The notes under the pieces are model-generated. The model did not search any database. It had not been told where the DNA came from and saw nothing but the letters and a program-made list of their open reading frames with translations. Positions 17,684 through 26,645 of a stretch of DNA of 64,000 nucleotides are shown here, in pieces. Position 1 is the first letter of the stretch. Each line of letters starts with the position of its first letter. Source of the stretch: Hyphomonadaceae bacterium (GTDB lineage Bacteria; Pseudomonadota; Alphaproteobacteria; Caulobacterales; Hyphomonadaceae); the NCBI GenBank assembly GCA_024743315.1, contig JANSWU010000001.1, positions 558,001 to 622,000 of the forward strand, in the 5' to 3' direction. The position numbers and the translations under genes are program-made.

Positions 17684-18394
17684 CTAGGCCCCATCCTCCG
17701 CAACGCCAGAGGCAAGTTCAGGGTCGAGATAATCGGCGGTGATCCGTTTATCGGCCTTTTCCAGCCGCCATGTATAGAAGGCAAAAACCATCCAGCTGAA
17801 ATGGAACACGATCCCCGAAGACAGCGCCAACCATCCCGGGATGGGTCCAATATGAGCGCGATAGAGGAATTCGCCCCAAGTGCTGGCATCGGTTGGATGC
17901 ATTCCAATCTTGGCATAATAGGCCGCGCCTTGGATCGCAAAGAGCCAACCATAATTACGGCGCAGCCGCCGCCCAATCGCCCGCATCGTGGAGATGCGAT
18001 GACGCGGGCGCAAATAGTCGTCTGACAGAGCGGTGCCTTTATCGAGGGGGATTTGCGCCCCCTTGCCACGCAGGATCGGAACATAATTGGTGATTTCGAT
18101 CATCCGCGCGCGAAACTTCCAGACATAGAAATAGCGATAGCGACGCGCTTCAAGGATCAGGAACATGGCCGAGAGCAAGCCGACCAATACGATTGGGAGC
18201 GGCGAAGCTTGTTCATTTGCGAAACTGACGGAGAAGGCAATGCCGGTCGAAACCACTGCCCAATTGGTGGTCATATCGAGACGTTGCCGCCAGATGGTCG
18301 ACCGATAGACTTCGGCGCGATACAAGTGGGCGAGCGCGCCGACTTCCGGGCCACCGCAAATGGCTTCTGGCGGGTCCTGATCCGGGTCCATCAT
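17684..18394 (-). CDS. DUF2270 membrane protein
   Basis: 236 residues. The order AHLYRAEVYRSTIWRQRLDMTTNWAV, a membrane pair, then LEARRYRYFYVWKFRARMIEITNY and the DDYLRPRHRIS segment matches DUF2270. About four membrane helices are visible (two in the N-terminal half, two near the C-terminus). Function unknown. It lies on the same strand as the secreted protein gene at 18419, 24 bases downstream of it. Confidence 0.8.
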   Translation of the reverse strand: MMDPDQDPPEAICGGPEVGALAHLYRAEVYRSTIWRQRLDMTTNWAVVSTGIAFSVSFANEQASPLPIVLVGLLSAMFLILEARRYRYFYVWKFRARMIEITNYVPILRGKGAQIPLDKGTALSDDYLRPRHRISTMRAIGRRLRRNYGWLFAIQGAAYYAKIGMHPTDASTWGEFLYRAHIGPIPGWLALSSGIVFHFSWMVFAFYTWRLEKADKRITADYLDPELASGVAEDGA

Positions 18395-18418
18395 TTCAAT
18401 AGGTATAAGCTGAATCGC

Positions 18419-19159
18419 TCAGCCGCCAATCTCGCTTTTGCGCGCAGGGCAGTAGCCATATTCCAGGATGGCGCGGTAGCCATCGAGAACACGGCGCACT
18501 TCGCGTGTGTCATCTTCAGTGTCGATTGCCCGCACACGCGGCAAAAGCGCTTGCCCTTTGCCGTCAATTCGTGCCCGCCAGAACGCGTATCGAAGATTAT
18601 CCGGCGCATCCGTGGCGGCCATGGCCTCCGATAAAGCGCCTGCATCGCATCGCGCCATGGCAAGCTCGGCGGCAGCGTGAGCCAGGTTTGGCCGCTCGAA
18701 CTTGGAAGCCGAGCGCATCATTTGCAGCATGGCGCGATTGAGCCGCAAGGCCTTGTCTGGCTCGGAGATGCGATAATGCTTGCCAGCCGCCAGCAAGACA
18801 TCGGTCCGGCCAAAGCTCAGTGGCGCCGCGCGCTGCTCGGCGCGTGCGATCAATCCATCAACACCTTCAGCCTCGAGCAAAGGTTTGGCGGTTTGCCAGC
18901 CATAGTCGGGATAAGTCGAGACAATGTCGCGCGATTGCTCGAAACGAGCTTCCCAGAATGAAATCAGCGCCTCATCGTCTGTGAGCAATGCCAGCTCGAG
19001 GAATGGGGCGGCCAGGCGGGTACGCTTCTCCTCGGGCAAGACGAGCGCTGCCGTCCACGCCGCATCGAGGACGCACGCCGTCTCGGACTTATCGCAGTCC
19101 TGAGCCTGCGCCGAAACGCTGATCACCGCGCCTAATAGAAGACAAACCAACCATTTCAT
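18419..19159 (-). CDS. Secreted helical-repeat hypothetical protein
   Basis: 246 residues from ATG 19159 (a GTG at 19168 is possible). A signal peptide (LVCLLLGAVISVSAQA) is followed by DCDKSETACVLDAAW and then an alpha-helical, Ala/Leu-rich body suggestive of TPR- or Sel1-like hairpins (ALLTDDEALISFWEARFEQS, KALRLNRAMLQMM). Two further Cys are present (MARCDAGA and YGYCPARK). No family recognised. The N-terminal Cys motif resembles that of the secreted protein at 17191, hinting at a common partner or fold. Confidence 0.75.
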   Translation of the reverse strand: MKWLVCLLLGAVISVSAQAQDCDKSETACVLDAAWTAALVLPEEKRTRLAAPFLELALLTDDEALISFWEARFEQSRDIVSTYPDYGWQTAKPLLEAEGVDGLIARAEQRAAPLSFGRTDVLLAAGKHYRISEPDKALRLNRAMLQMMRSASKFERPNLAHAAAELAMARCDAGALSEAMAATDAPDNLRYAFWRARIDGKGQALLPRVRAIDTEDDTREVRRVLDGYRAILEYGYCPARKSEIGG

Positions 19160-19220
19160 CAGGCCCACTTAGCCCGGGCAACCTGAACCCAAGCTGAGTA
19201 AATCCCGGACTTTCAGGGTC

Positions 19221-19688
19221 TTAGCCGCGGCCTCGATAGGGGGCGACGCCCGTCTCCGGGACGTAGAGGCCCTCCGGGATCGGCCCGGTTTGCCAGAACA
19301 CATCGATCGGAATGCCGCCGCGCGGATACCAATAACCGCTGATTCTTAGCCAACGCGGGTCGAGCAGGTCGGCGATCTCTTTGCCGACGCGGAGCGTACA
19401 ATCCTCATGAAAGCCGCCATGATTGCGGAAACTGGTGAGGAAAAGTTTCAAACTCTTGCTCTCAACCAGCCAGTCGCCCGGCGCATAATCAATCACCAGA
19501 TGGGCAAAATCCGGCTGTCCAGTGACCGGGCAGAGCGAGGTGAATTCCGGCGCCACGAACCGTGCGAGATAGAGCGTGTCTGGATGCGGATTGGGCACCC
19601 GTTCGAGCTTCGCCTCGTCAGGCGAGTTTGGCGCCGCGATTTGCTGCCCGAGCTGGTCCAAGCCTGTATAGATATCTTTGTCTGCCAT
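19221..19688 (-). CDS. queF: NADPH-dependent 7-cyano-7-deazaguanine reductase
   Basis: 155 residues, the one-domain (Bacillus-type) QueF. Catalytic Cys about position 53 in [12 protein letters not shown], Asp60, His94 and Glu95 in GGFHEDCT, and the QueF motif ESKSLKLFL are all visible. It reduces preQ0 to preQ1 in queuosine synthesis in the cytoplasm. The other queuosine genes are not nearby. It starts 3 bases before the antiporter stop on the same strand. Confidence 0.96.
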   Translation of the reverse strand: MADKDIYTGLDQLGQQIAAPNSPDEAKLERVPNPHPDTLYLARFVAPEFTSLCPVTGQPDFAHLVIDYAPGDWLVESKSLKLFLTSFRNHGGFHEDCTLRVGKEIADLLDPRWLRISGYWYPRGGIPIDVFWQTGPIPEGLYVPETGVAPYRGRG

Positions 19689-19691
19689 GCA

Positions 19692-20720
19692 TCAGAGCCC
19701 TATGCTTGGAATCATATCAAACCGCACGCCAATATAGAGGAAGTAGGCCGCCAGCAGCACAGCCCCTTCCCAGCGCGCAATCTTGCGGCCGGTAAAGGCA
19801 AAAACGAAGAGTAGGAAGACCGACAGGAAGATCGCGCCCATATCGGCCCAGGTGACCATGCTGGCTGCCTGTCCAAACTGCATCGCCGCGATTTCTAGAG
19901 GCACGCCGACCGCACCCGTCTCAATCAGCGAGAATGGGAAGACGATTGCAGACACGCCCAAAATGCCAAGAATATTGAAAACATTGGATCCCAGCACATT
20001 GCCGAGCGCGACGTCAGCTTTGCCTTTGCGCGCGGCAACCACGGAGGTCACCAGTTCCGGCAGACTGGTGCCAATGGCGACAATCGAGATCCCGATCACC
20101 GTCTCCGACACGCCGAACAGACGCGCTGCGTCCGAGCCTCCCTCAACGAGAAAACGCGCCCCGAAAATCACGCCGACAATGCCGCCCAGCGTCATTACAA
20201 TGGCCAGCCAGAGCGGGTCATCGGCGTCAAACTCTTCCGCTTCCCCGCCATGCATTCCGCCCGCCGCACTATTGGATCGACGGTCTAGGATGACGGAGGC
20301 GACGAGATAGGCGATGAGCAAGGCGGTAAAAGCGATCCCTGTCAGGCGCGTGAACCCATCTATCCAGACAATCACCGCAAACAGGGCCGTCACGGCGACC
20401 ATGAAGGCGCCGTCTCGCATCAATGCTTTCGGGTTGGTCATAATCGCGCTGACAAAAGCCGCGGCGCCGATCACGAGCAAAATATTGGCGACATTTGACC
20501 CGATCACATTGCCAATCGACAGGCCCACGGCACCCTCACTGAGTGCTTGCAGACTGGTCACCATTTCAGGCAGGCTGGTGCCAAAGCCGACCAGGGTCAG
20601 GCCGATCACCAATTCCGACATGCCGGCCTTGCGCGCGATACCGACAGAGCCTCTGACCAGCGCCTCGCCGCCTATGAATAGCAAAACGAATCCACCAAGG
20701 ATCAAGACGGCCATCATCAT
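19692..20720 (-). CDS. Calcium/sodium:cation antiporter (CaCA, YrbG-like)
   Basis: 342 residues from ATG 20720. Two inverted repeats carry the alpha motifs GFGTSLPEMVTSLQA ... GNVIGSNVANILLVIG and AIGTSLPELVTSVVAARKGKADVALGNVLGSNVFNILGILG, the signature of Na+/Ca2+ exchangers. About ten membrane helices in the inner membrane. A central acidic loop (HGGEAEEFDADDP) separates the halves. Three ATG codons in a row make the exact start uncertain by up to two residues. It is divergent from a lipoprotein gene. Confidence 0.93.
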   Translation of the reverse strand: MMMAVLILGGFVLLFIGGEALVRGSVGIARKAGMSELVIGLTLVGFGTSLPEMVTSLQALSEGAVGLSIGNVIGSNVANILLVIGAAAFVSAIMTNPKALMRDGAFMVAVTALFAVIVWIDGFTRLTGIAFTALLIAYLVASVILDRRSNSAAGGMHGGEAEEFDADDPLWLAIVMTLGGIVGVIFGARFLVEGGSDAARLFGVSETVIGISIVAIGTSLPELVTSVVAARKGKADVALGNVLGSNVFNILGILGVSAIVFPFSLIETGAVGVPLEIAAMQFGQAASMVTWADMGAIFLSVFLLFVFAFTGRKIARWEGAVLLAAYFLYIGVRFDMIPSIGL

Positions 20721-20827
20721 CAAAAAATCGCTCCCAGTCGCTTGGCGGTGATATGGACCCCCTTGCCAAGTTTTCAAAGCGGGTAAATGATTTTGGTCCC
20801 CACATATAGCCCCCGAAGGAGGTTGGC

Positions 20828-21310
20828 ATGCAGTTGCGCACACTCTTGTCCGGATTGGTCTTGATCCTCCTCGTCCCAGCTTGCACCCTGAATGGTCATG
20901 TCAGCGACGCCCAATCGCCTAAGGCCAGCGTATCTGAGGAAGATCGGATCCTGAATGTCCTGGCGACCCAGCAAACCGCTTGGAACGCTGGCGACATAGA
21001 AGGGTTCATGCAGGGCTATTGGCAATCCCCAGACCTTCGCTTCGCCTCGGGCGGATCGGTCACCAAAGGCTGGCAGGAGACGCTCGAGCGGTATCAGACC
21101 AATTACAGCGATCGGAGCTTGATGGGCACGCTGTCCTTTGATGAGCTTTATGTCACCCGGCTTGGCGATGATGCTGCGATCGTGCATGGCGCCTGGGCGC
21201 TGCAACGGAATGCAGACCGCCCGAGCGGTCTGTTTACCCTGGTCTTTCGCAAATTCGGGGATGATTGGAAAATTGTCAGCGACACCACGACATCGGCGGA
21301 TCGATCATGA
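20828..21310 (+). CDS. NTF2-like (SnoaL/DUF4440) lipoprotein
   Basis: 160 residues; AAGGAGG precedes ATG 20828 at good spacing. The N-terminus is a lipoprotein signal (LVLILLVPACTL, Cys about 19). The mature domain (LNVLATQQTAWNAGDIEGFMQGYWQSPDLRFASGG ... WKIVSDTTTS) is a cone-shaped NTF2/DUF4440 fold. Likely anchored in the outer membrane; ligand unknown. Its stop overlaps the start of the next gene (ATGA), so the two are coupled. Confidence 0.85.
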   Translation: MQLRTLLSGLVLILLVPACTLNGHVSDAQSPKASVSEEDRILNVLATQQTAWNAGDIEGFMQGYWQSPDLRFASGGSVTKGWQETLERYQTNYSDRSLMGTLSFDELYVTRLGDDAAIVHGAWALQRNADRPSGLFTLVFRKFGDDWKIVSDTTTSADRS

Positions 21311-22047
21311 CCCTGCCACGCATCCGCCAACTTGTTTTCGCCTCCAATGATCATGCCGATATAGAGCGATTGCGCCAGATCCTCGCGCTCGGTCCGGGCT
21401 TTATAGATCCCGGCGTCAATGTCTTTGGCCTGACCAATGGCGTGTTCGCGCTCGGGGACCAATTTCTCGAAGTGGTGGTGCCGACTGAGGCCAATACGGC
21501 GGCCGGACGCTTTATCACCCGCACTGGCGGCGTGGGCGGCTATATGGCGATCTTCCAAACCGATAATCTGGCGCGGGTGCGCGCCCATGCTGACGCTGAA
21601 AAGATCCGTCGGGTCTGGGACATTGATGTCGAGGATATCTCCGCCACACATTTCCATCCCGCCGATATCGGTGCAGCGATCGTCTCGGTGGACGAGGCGC
21701 GCCCGGCCTCATCCTGGCGCTGGGGCGGTCCGGATTGGCAAGGCGCGGCGCAGCCAGGCGCGATTATCGGTCTGGATGTGATGGCGCGAGATGCGTCAGC
21801 GCTGGCAAGGCGTTGGGGCGGGCTTCTCGAGAGTGCGCCCAATCATCTCGGCCAAGACGTATGGGCGCTCGAAACGCAGGACGGGCGCGTTCGGGTCGTG
21901 CCAGGTGACCGCGATTTTCTGAATACCTATACTTTGGCGCACCCTGACCCGGCCGGCTGCCTCAATCGCGCTCGTGAGGCAGGCTGCCATGCAGACGAAA
22001 CGAGCTTTCACTTCGCAGGCGTGCAGGTTTCTCTGTTGGCGAATTGA
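21307..22047 (+). CDS. Glyoxalase-like (VOC) domain protein
   Basis: 246 residues from ATG 21307. Two beta-alpha-beta halves fit a glyoxalase_3-like domain: RIRQLVFASNDHADIERL, FALGDQFLEVVVPTEANTAA, GGYMAIFQTDNLARV, and the second half from GLDVMARDASALARRW. Metal-binding residues are not obvious, so enzymatic activity is unproven. Coupled to the upstream lipoprotein gene. Confidence 0.8.
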   Translation: MTLPRIRQLVFASNDHADIERLRQILALGPGFIDPGVNVFGLTNGVFALGDQFLEVVVPTEANTAAGRFITRTGGVGGYMAIFQTDNLARVRAHADAEKIRRVWDIDVEDISATHFHPADIGAAIVSVDEARPASSWRWGGPDWQGAAQPGAIIGLDVMARDASALARRWGGLLESAPNHLGQDVWALETQDGRVRVVPGDRDFLNTYTLAHPDPAGCLNRAREAGCHADETSFHFAGVQVSLLAN

Positions 22048-22119
22048 TCCCGACGCATTCGGCGCTAAAACCCTTCCAAGGGATTCGCCTGAACGGGGCG
22101 CCAGGTTAAGGGTGTTGCA

Positions 22120-23001
22120 ATGAAACAGGGTACGCTCGATCTCGAGACCAGCAATTCGCGCCTCGAAACCTTCGTCGAAGGCAAGCTGTTTCGCAATTTC
22201 ATTACCACATTGATCATCGTCAATGCGATTATTCTCGGCATCCTGACCTATGATCGCATGATGCCGCCAGGTTTGGTGGGCTCAATGAGCTGGTTTGACC
22301 AGGCGGTCACAATCATCTTCTGCGTCGAGATCCTGCTGAAGCTGTTCGTCTACCGGCTCAACTTTTTCCGCTCGGGCTGGAATTGGTTCGACTTTCTGGT
22401 CGTCGGGGTCTCTCTCATCCCAGGCGGGGCGGCTTTTTCGGTCCTGCGGGCACTCCGGGTCCTGCGTGTGCTACGCCTGCTCCACATTGTTCCAATGATG
22501 CGGCGGATCACAGAAGCGCTGCTCAATGCTTTGCCCGGCATGGGCGCGATTCTCGCCGTGCTCGCCCTGCTGACCTATGTCGGTGCGGTCATGGCGACCA
22601 ATCTGTTTGGCGATACGGACAATCCTGAAGTTCTGCAATTGTTTGGCGACCTGCCAAGCTCTGCCTATTCGCTGTTTCAGGTAATGACCATGGATGGATG
22701 GCGCTTCGAAGTGGTTCAGAAAGTTGTCGATGATGGCAATCCGTACGCGCCTTTCTTCTTCCTGATCTTCATCTTCATTGCCAGTTTCGCGGTGCTCAAC
22801 TTATTCATCGCCCTGATTGTCGATGCGCTCGCCGCTGAGCAGCGCGCCGCAACTGAGGAACATCTTGATGAGATTGAGGAAGAGATGGACGAAGAGTTTG
22901 ATCTCGCTGACAAGGAGCGGGATGAAATCCTGATCCTATTGCGTGATCTTAAGCAAGAGCTTGCCGAATTGCGCGCCTCGAAAGCCAATGACGCACCCTA
23001 G
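22120..23001 (+). CDS. Voltage-gated cation channel (BacNav/Cav-like)
   Basis: 293 residues with the six-segment plan of NaChBac relatives. S1 about 25-45, S2-S3 around 60-100 with acidic counter-charges (FCVEILLKLF, WFDFLVVG), S4 with four Arg at every third place (R110, R113, R116, R119 in SVLRALRVLRVLRL), S5, then a pore loop and S6 (FIFIASFAVLNLFIALIVDAL). The filter reads T190-M-D-G-W194 where Nav channels have TLESW. The C-terminal tail (about 245-293) is acidic and heptad-like, as expected for the tetramerising coiled coil. It probably conducts Na+ or Ca2+. Confidence 0.9.
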   Translation: MKQGTLDLETSNSRLETFVEGKLFRNFITTLIIVNAIILGILTYDRMMPPGLVGSMSWFDQAVTIIFCVEILLKLFVYRLNFFRSGWNWFDFLVVGVSLIPGGAAFSVLRALRVLRVLRLLHIVPMMRRITEALLNALPGMGAILAVLALLTYVGAVMATNLFGDTDNPEVLQLFGDLPSSAYSLFQVMTMDGWRFEVVQKVVDDGNPYAPFFFLIFIFIASFAVLNLFIALIVDALAAEQRAATEEHLDEIEEEMDEEFDLADKERDEILILLRDLKQELAELRASKANDAP

Positions 23002-23009
23002 AAAAGGTT

Positions 23010-23037
23010 GTCCCGCCAGTGGGGGAACTGGCGGGAC
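23010..23037. repeat. 11-bp perfect inverted repeat after the channel gene
   Basis: GTCCCGCCAGT (23010-23020) and ACTGGCGGGAC (23027-23037) form an 11-bp GC-rich stem with a 6-base loop, 9 bases after the channel stop. No T-run follows, so termination would need Rho or another factor; it could also protect the mRNA 3' end. Confidence 0.7.
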
Positions 23038-23100
23038 GGTCTGGGAAGCGCGGGGTGGGGGGACGCTTCGCCTCCCAGTCTAGGTCTAACCCGAGGCCGT

Positions 23101-23661
23101 TTAGCCAGCAGGCAAGAGCACCGTATCAATCACGTGGATCACGCCGTTTGACGCAGACACGTCAGCCGTCACCACGGTGGCGGTTGATCCCGGTGCGGTC
23201 AGAACAACACCATCTGTGCCATCAACTGCCAAATCACCATTCAGTGTGGTCGCTGTGATTTGCTGACCGGCCAGGTCTTTTGATTTCACTTTGCCAGCCA
23301 CAACGTGCAGCTTCAGAACACCTGCGAGGGCGTCTTTGTTTTCAGGCTGCAAAAGCGTTTCAACGGTACCAGCTGGCAAAGCAGCAAAAGCTTCGTCGGT
23401 CGGCGCGAAGACGGTCAAAGGACCGTCTGCTTTCAGCGCATCGACCAGGCCAGCCGCCTCAGCAGCGGCGAGCAGAGTTGAGAAAGAACCAGCTGCAGCA
23501 GCCGTGTCGACAATGTCAGCTTTGGCTTTGCTGTAGCCTTCACCTGCAATCGTGGTGGTGTAGCTGGCATTTGTGTATTTGGCTTTGTTTTTAGAAGTGC
23601 ATTCGGCCAGTGCTGGAGCAGCAAGCAGACCGGCAGAAATCAAAAGCGTAGCAAATTTCAC
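23101..23661 (-). CDS. Secreted fasciclin (FAS1) domain protein
   Basis: 186 residues: signal peptide ([14 protein letters not shown]), a short Cys/Lys-rich linker, then one FAS1 domain with the conserved pieces [46 protein letters not shown] and the terminal [16 protein letters not shown]1 domains mediate adhesion in the envelope or extracellular matrix. A 14-bp perfect palindrome lies about 50 bases upstream of the ATG and may control it. Confidence 0.92.
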   Translation of the reverse strand: MKFATLLISAGLLAAPALAECTSKNKAKYTNASYTTTIAGEGYSKAKADIVDTAAAAGSFSTLLAAAEAAGLVDALKADGPLTVFAPTDEAFAALPAGTVETLLQPENKDALAGVLKLHVVAGKVKSKDLAGQQITATTLNGDLAVDGTDGVVLTAPGSTATVVTADVSASNGVIHVIDTVLLPAG

Positions 23662-23713
23662 GGGGAATCTCCGTAATCAAATTACGACCCGAACCATATC
23701 GGTGTCATATTCA

Positions 23714-23727
23714 ATACGATATCGTAT
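23714..23727. promoter_or_regulatory. 14-bp perfect palindrome, candidate operator
   Basis: ATACGATATCGTAT in the AT-rich gap between the divergent fasciclin and J-domain genes, about 53 bases before the fasciclin ATG. The sequence fits a homodimer binding site; the regulator is unknown. Confidence 0.45.
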
Positions 23728-23840
23728 ATAAAATAGTTTTCGAAATGACTCGATTTTAATGATTGCGCATCCGACCGCTTAACAAGCGTGTCAGAATCGC
23801 TCACTCACACTTTTCATATTTACGCGCTATAGGTGTGCTC

Positions 23841-24542
23841 ATGAATCTTTGGCAACGCCTCATTGAGAGCGGAAAACGCTTATTCGACGTTGATGTAGAG
23901 GACGACCCGGTCCCTGCAGACCTTGAATGTGCCCCGGATCCGAATGATGTCGGCTTCACCGCCGCAGTGGTTGGTCTCGGGGCAAAAATGGCCAAGGCCG
24001 ATGGCCGCGTTACCGATGATGAGATCATGGTGTTTTCACGGGTTTTCCAAACGGCACCCAAGGACGCCGCCGCGGTGCGGCGGGTTTTCAATTTGGCCCA
24101 GCAGACCGTCAAAGGGTACGAATCCTATGCCCGTAAGATTGGGCGCAAATATGCGGCGCGGCCATGCTTGCTCGAAGGCGTGCTCGATGGGCTGTTCATG
24201 ATCGCCACCGCTGATGGCGTCGTCACTGAAGATGAGCTGACTTATTTGAAAACGGTGTCAGATGCGTTCGGGTTCACGGACGCCACTTTCCGGCGGATCA
24301 AGGCCAGTCATATGGGACCAGATCGCGACGACCCCTATCATGTGCTGGGCGTCGCACATGATGCAGAATTTGAAGAAATCCGCCGCGTCTATCGCCGCTT
24401 GATGGCGGATAATCATCCGGACCGGGTGATCCAAAACGGAGCCCCGCGCGAGTTTGAACACGCCGCGCATGAGAAGGCTGCCACGATTACGAGCGCCTAT
24501 GCTCGAATCCGCGCCGAACGCGGTTTGATCGCGGCGAATTGA
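23841..24542 (+). CDS. TerB-like plus J-domain protein (DjlA-like)
   Basis: 233 residues from ATG 23841. The middle (about 35-150) is a TerB-type helical domain with acidic loops (KMAKADGRVTDDEIMVF and MIATADGVVTEDELTYLK). The C-terminal 65 residues are a J domain with HPD in MADNHPDRV, so it should stimulate a DnaK ATPase. DjlA proteins have the same order after an N-terminal membrane helix; no such helix is evident here, so it is probably soluble. Confidence 0.88.
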   Translation: MNLWQRLIESGKRLFDVDVEDDPVPADLECAPDPNDVGFTAAVVGLGAKMAKADGRVTDDEIMVFSRVFQTAPKDAAAVRRVFNLAQQTVKGYESYARKIGRKYAARPCLLEGVLDGLFMIATADGVVTEDELTYLKTVSDAFGFTDATFRRIKASHMGPDRDDPYHVLGVAHDAEFEEIRRVYRRLMADNHPDRVIQNGAPREFEHAAHEKAATITSAYARIRAERGLIAAN

Positions 24543-24612
24543 TCAACTGTCACAATCAAAACATTGACGGCACCCCTCTTGCACGCCATCTAAAGTGCTC
24601 ACGAGGATAAAA

Positions 24613-24906
24613 ATGACCGCCACGCATACCGCCCCTTATGGTTTCCCACACAATCTGTTCGCGCTGATGCGCCGAATTGGGAACCTATTTGCGAAAGGTG
24701 TTCTCGCAGTTGCAATCGTCTTCATGGCCGGCCTGATCGCTGTTGCCACTGCTGCAGCCGGATTGGCCCTTGCCGCTTTTGCCGTCATCTTGCGCCTGTC
24801 CGGGTCCAAGTCAGACGATCACCAGACCCGCTATGAAGAGCGGGCCGAGAATGGCACGATCACGCTGGAAGCGAAGAAAACCCCGCGCGGTTGGACGGTC
24901 GAGTAA
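24613..24906 (+). CDS. Small membrane hypothetical protein
   Basis: 97 residues from ATG 24613 preceded by GAGGATAAA. A long hydrophobic stretch (about residues 30-63, VLAVAIVFMAGLIAVATAAAG and beyond) can form one long or two short membrane helices; the C-terminal third is polar and charged (DDHQTRYEERAENG, EAKKTPRGWTVE). No family recognised. It ends 3 bases before the convergent MscS gene. Confidence 0.7.
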   Translation: MTATHTAPYGFPHNLFALMRRIGNLFAKGVLAVAIVFMAGLIAVATAAAGLALAAFAVILRLSGSKSDDHQTRYEERAENGTITLEAKKTPRGWTVE

Positions 24907-24909
24907 GCC

Positions 24910-26103
24910 TTAGGCGGCTTTCTCCCCCATTTTTTCAATGAATAGAGTCTGTGTTGGGTAGGCGAATTCGAGCCCGTGTTCCTGCAATCCACGAAACAAG
25001 GCCAACAGGACCCGGGACCGCGCCGCCGCCGAGCGATTGAAATCCGGCTGCAAGGAATAGAACACCAGATCGAAATCCAGCGAGCTTGGCCCGAATGACG
25101 ACATGGCGCAAAACTCGAAATCAACGGCCGGCACGTCCTTGACAATTTTCGCGACGATTTCTGGAATTCGCTCTGCGAGTTCCGGATCGGTCTGATAGAT
25201 GACCCCAAACGTGGTCTGCATCCGCCGGCGCGCCATGCGCTGCATGTTATGGATCTCATAATTGAGCAGATTGGTATTGGAGATGATCATCTGCTCGCCT
25301 GACTTTGAGCGGATGCGCGTCGTCTTCAGACCGATCTCTTCAATAATCCCCCAACTCTCACCATACCGCACCGTGTCGCCGACCTGGAACGGTTTATCGA
25401 TGACTATCGAAAGCGACGAAAACAGGTCCTGGAATGTGCCTTGGGCCGCAATACCAATGGCGATGCCGCCAATACCGAGACCGGCGAGCAAGGCGGTTAC
25501 ATCGGCGCCGACATTGTCGAGGATGAGCAAGAGCGCAACCGACCAGACCGCGACCGTGATGAACCATTTGATGATGTTGAAGGCCGAGGCCAGCGCCCGC
25601 GCATCACCGCTGGAACGCGCGACATTGCGGCGAATGAACGAGACCGCGAATTCCTGAACCCATTCAGCTATCTGCAGGATCGCGGCAAGCACGAAGAAGA
25701 TCTTCACGATCACCGAAACCGCCTGTGGCAAGCCCAGCATGGCATCGGTGATCGCGAACGCGATCATGATCATGAAATAAGTATGGAATCGTTGCACGAC
25801 GCGATGGAACAGGGCGGCGAAAGAATAATCATCGCTCTGGGGCAGCTTCACAATGCCTTTCAGGATGGCCCAGCGCGCCAGCCATTGCAGCAAGGTCAGC
25901 GCGACGACCACGCCGAGCGCAATCAAGGCTTCAAGTTCGCCAGACCCGATCCAGTCGAGAAATTCAGTTGCCGCCTCGGTCGCTTGCGCCGTGGTTTCTG
26001 TCAGGGCGTCAATCGGATCATTGTTCGGATCGCTGCTCGGATCAGGAGCTGATTCCTGCACACGCGGCCAAAAAGATTGTAAAGATGCCAACCAGGACAT
26101 CAT
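24910..26103 (-). CDS. MscS family small-conductance mechanosensitive channel
   Basis: 397 residues. An N-terminal polar segment is followed by four membrane helices, the pore-lining TM3 (VTALLAGLGIGGIAIGIAAQGTFQDLFSSLSIVIDKPFQVGD) with its Gly/Ala packing pattern, then the beta domain (IGLKTTRIRSKSGEQMIISNTNLLN) and the alpha/beta vestibule. It opens under membrane tension to release solutes. Longer than E. coli MscS because of extra N-terminal helices. The product is in the inner membrane. Confidence 0.95.
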   Translation of the reverse strand: MMSWLASLQSFWPRVQESAPDPSSDPNNDPIDALTETTAQATEAATEFLDWIGSGELEALIALGVVVALTLLQWLARWAILKGIVKLPQSDDYSFAALFHRVVQRFHTYFMIMIAFAITDAMLGLPQAVSVIVKIFFVLAAILQIAEWVQEFAVSFIRRNVARSSGDARALASAFNIIKWFITVAVWSVALLLILDNVGADVTALLAGLGIGGIAIGIAAQGTFQDLFSSLSIVIDKPFQVGDTVRYGESWGIIEEIGLKTTRIRSKSGEQMIISNTNLLNYEIHNMQRMARRRMQTTFGVIYQTDPELAERIPEIVAKIVKDVPAVDFEFCAMSSFGPSSLDFDLVFYSLQPDFNRSAAARSRVLLALFRGLQEHGLEFAYPTQTLFIEKMGEKAA

Positions 26104-26114
26104 GTTTCACCCTT

Positions 26115-26564
26115 TCACACGTCGGATCGGAGCGCCGCAGCGGCGTGGATGACGCGCAGCGTTTCGTCCCACATTTCGAGTGATCCTAGCTCCGAAAGAT
26201 GAAAAAACCGTGCGTCTGCAGCGTCATCCCCCGCTTGCGGCGTGCCAGAAACCCATTCCGCCGCGAAATCCACCAGCACATAATGGCGGGTAATCAGATC
26301 GCCCGCGCGGTTTTCAAAGATCGCGTCGACCACATCGACCAAACCGATCAAACGCGCTTCTACCCCGGTCTCCTCCTGCAATTCCCGCAGCGCTGCTGCG
26401 CGAACCGGTTCACCGGGCTCGACCCGCCCGCCTGGCAGCGACCATTCACCTTGCTTGGGCGGGGTGCCGCGGCGGATCAGCAAGACCTCCTCACCACGCA
26501 GACAGACCACACCCACCGCTGGAACGGGGCGTAAGTCTTCAACCGGGGTCGCGGGCGCATGCAT
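26115..26564 (-). CDS. NUDIX hydrolase
   Basis: 149 residues with the full Nudix box GGRVEPGEPVRAAALRELQEETG (starting near residue 45). The substrate-side sequence (PAVGVVCLRGEEVLLIRRG) is common in ADP-ribose pyrophosphatase-like or MutT-like members; the substrate cannot be told. It is followed on the same strand by the MscS gene 11 bases later. Confidence 0.93.
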   Translation of the reverse strand: MHAPATPVEDLRPVPAVGVVCLRGEEVLLIRRGTPPKQGEWSLPGGRVEPGEPVRAAALRELQEETGVEARLIGLVDVVDAIFENRAGDLITRHYVLVDFAAEWVSGTPQAGDDAADARFFHLSELGSLEMWDETLRVIHAAAALRSDV

Positions 26565-26645
26565 GGCAGGCAGATTGCACAGAATGTCTTGAAGACCTCG
26601 TAAACAGTTTGTGCCATGGGGACCGCGTATCTACGAAAGCCCGTC

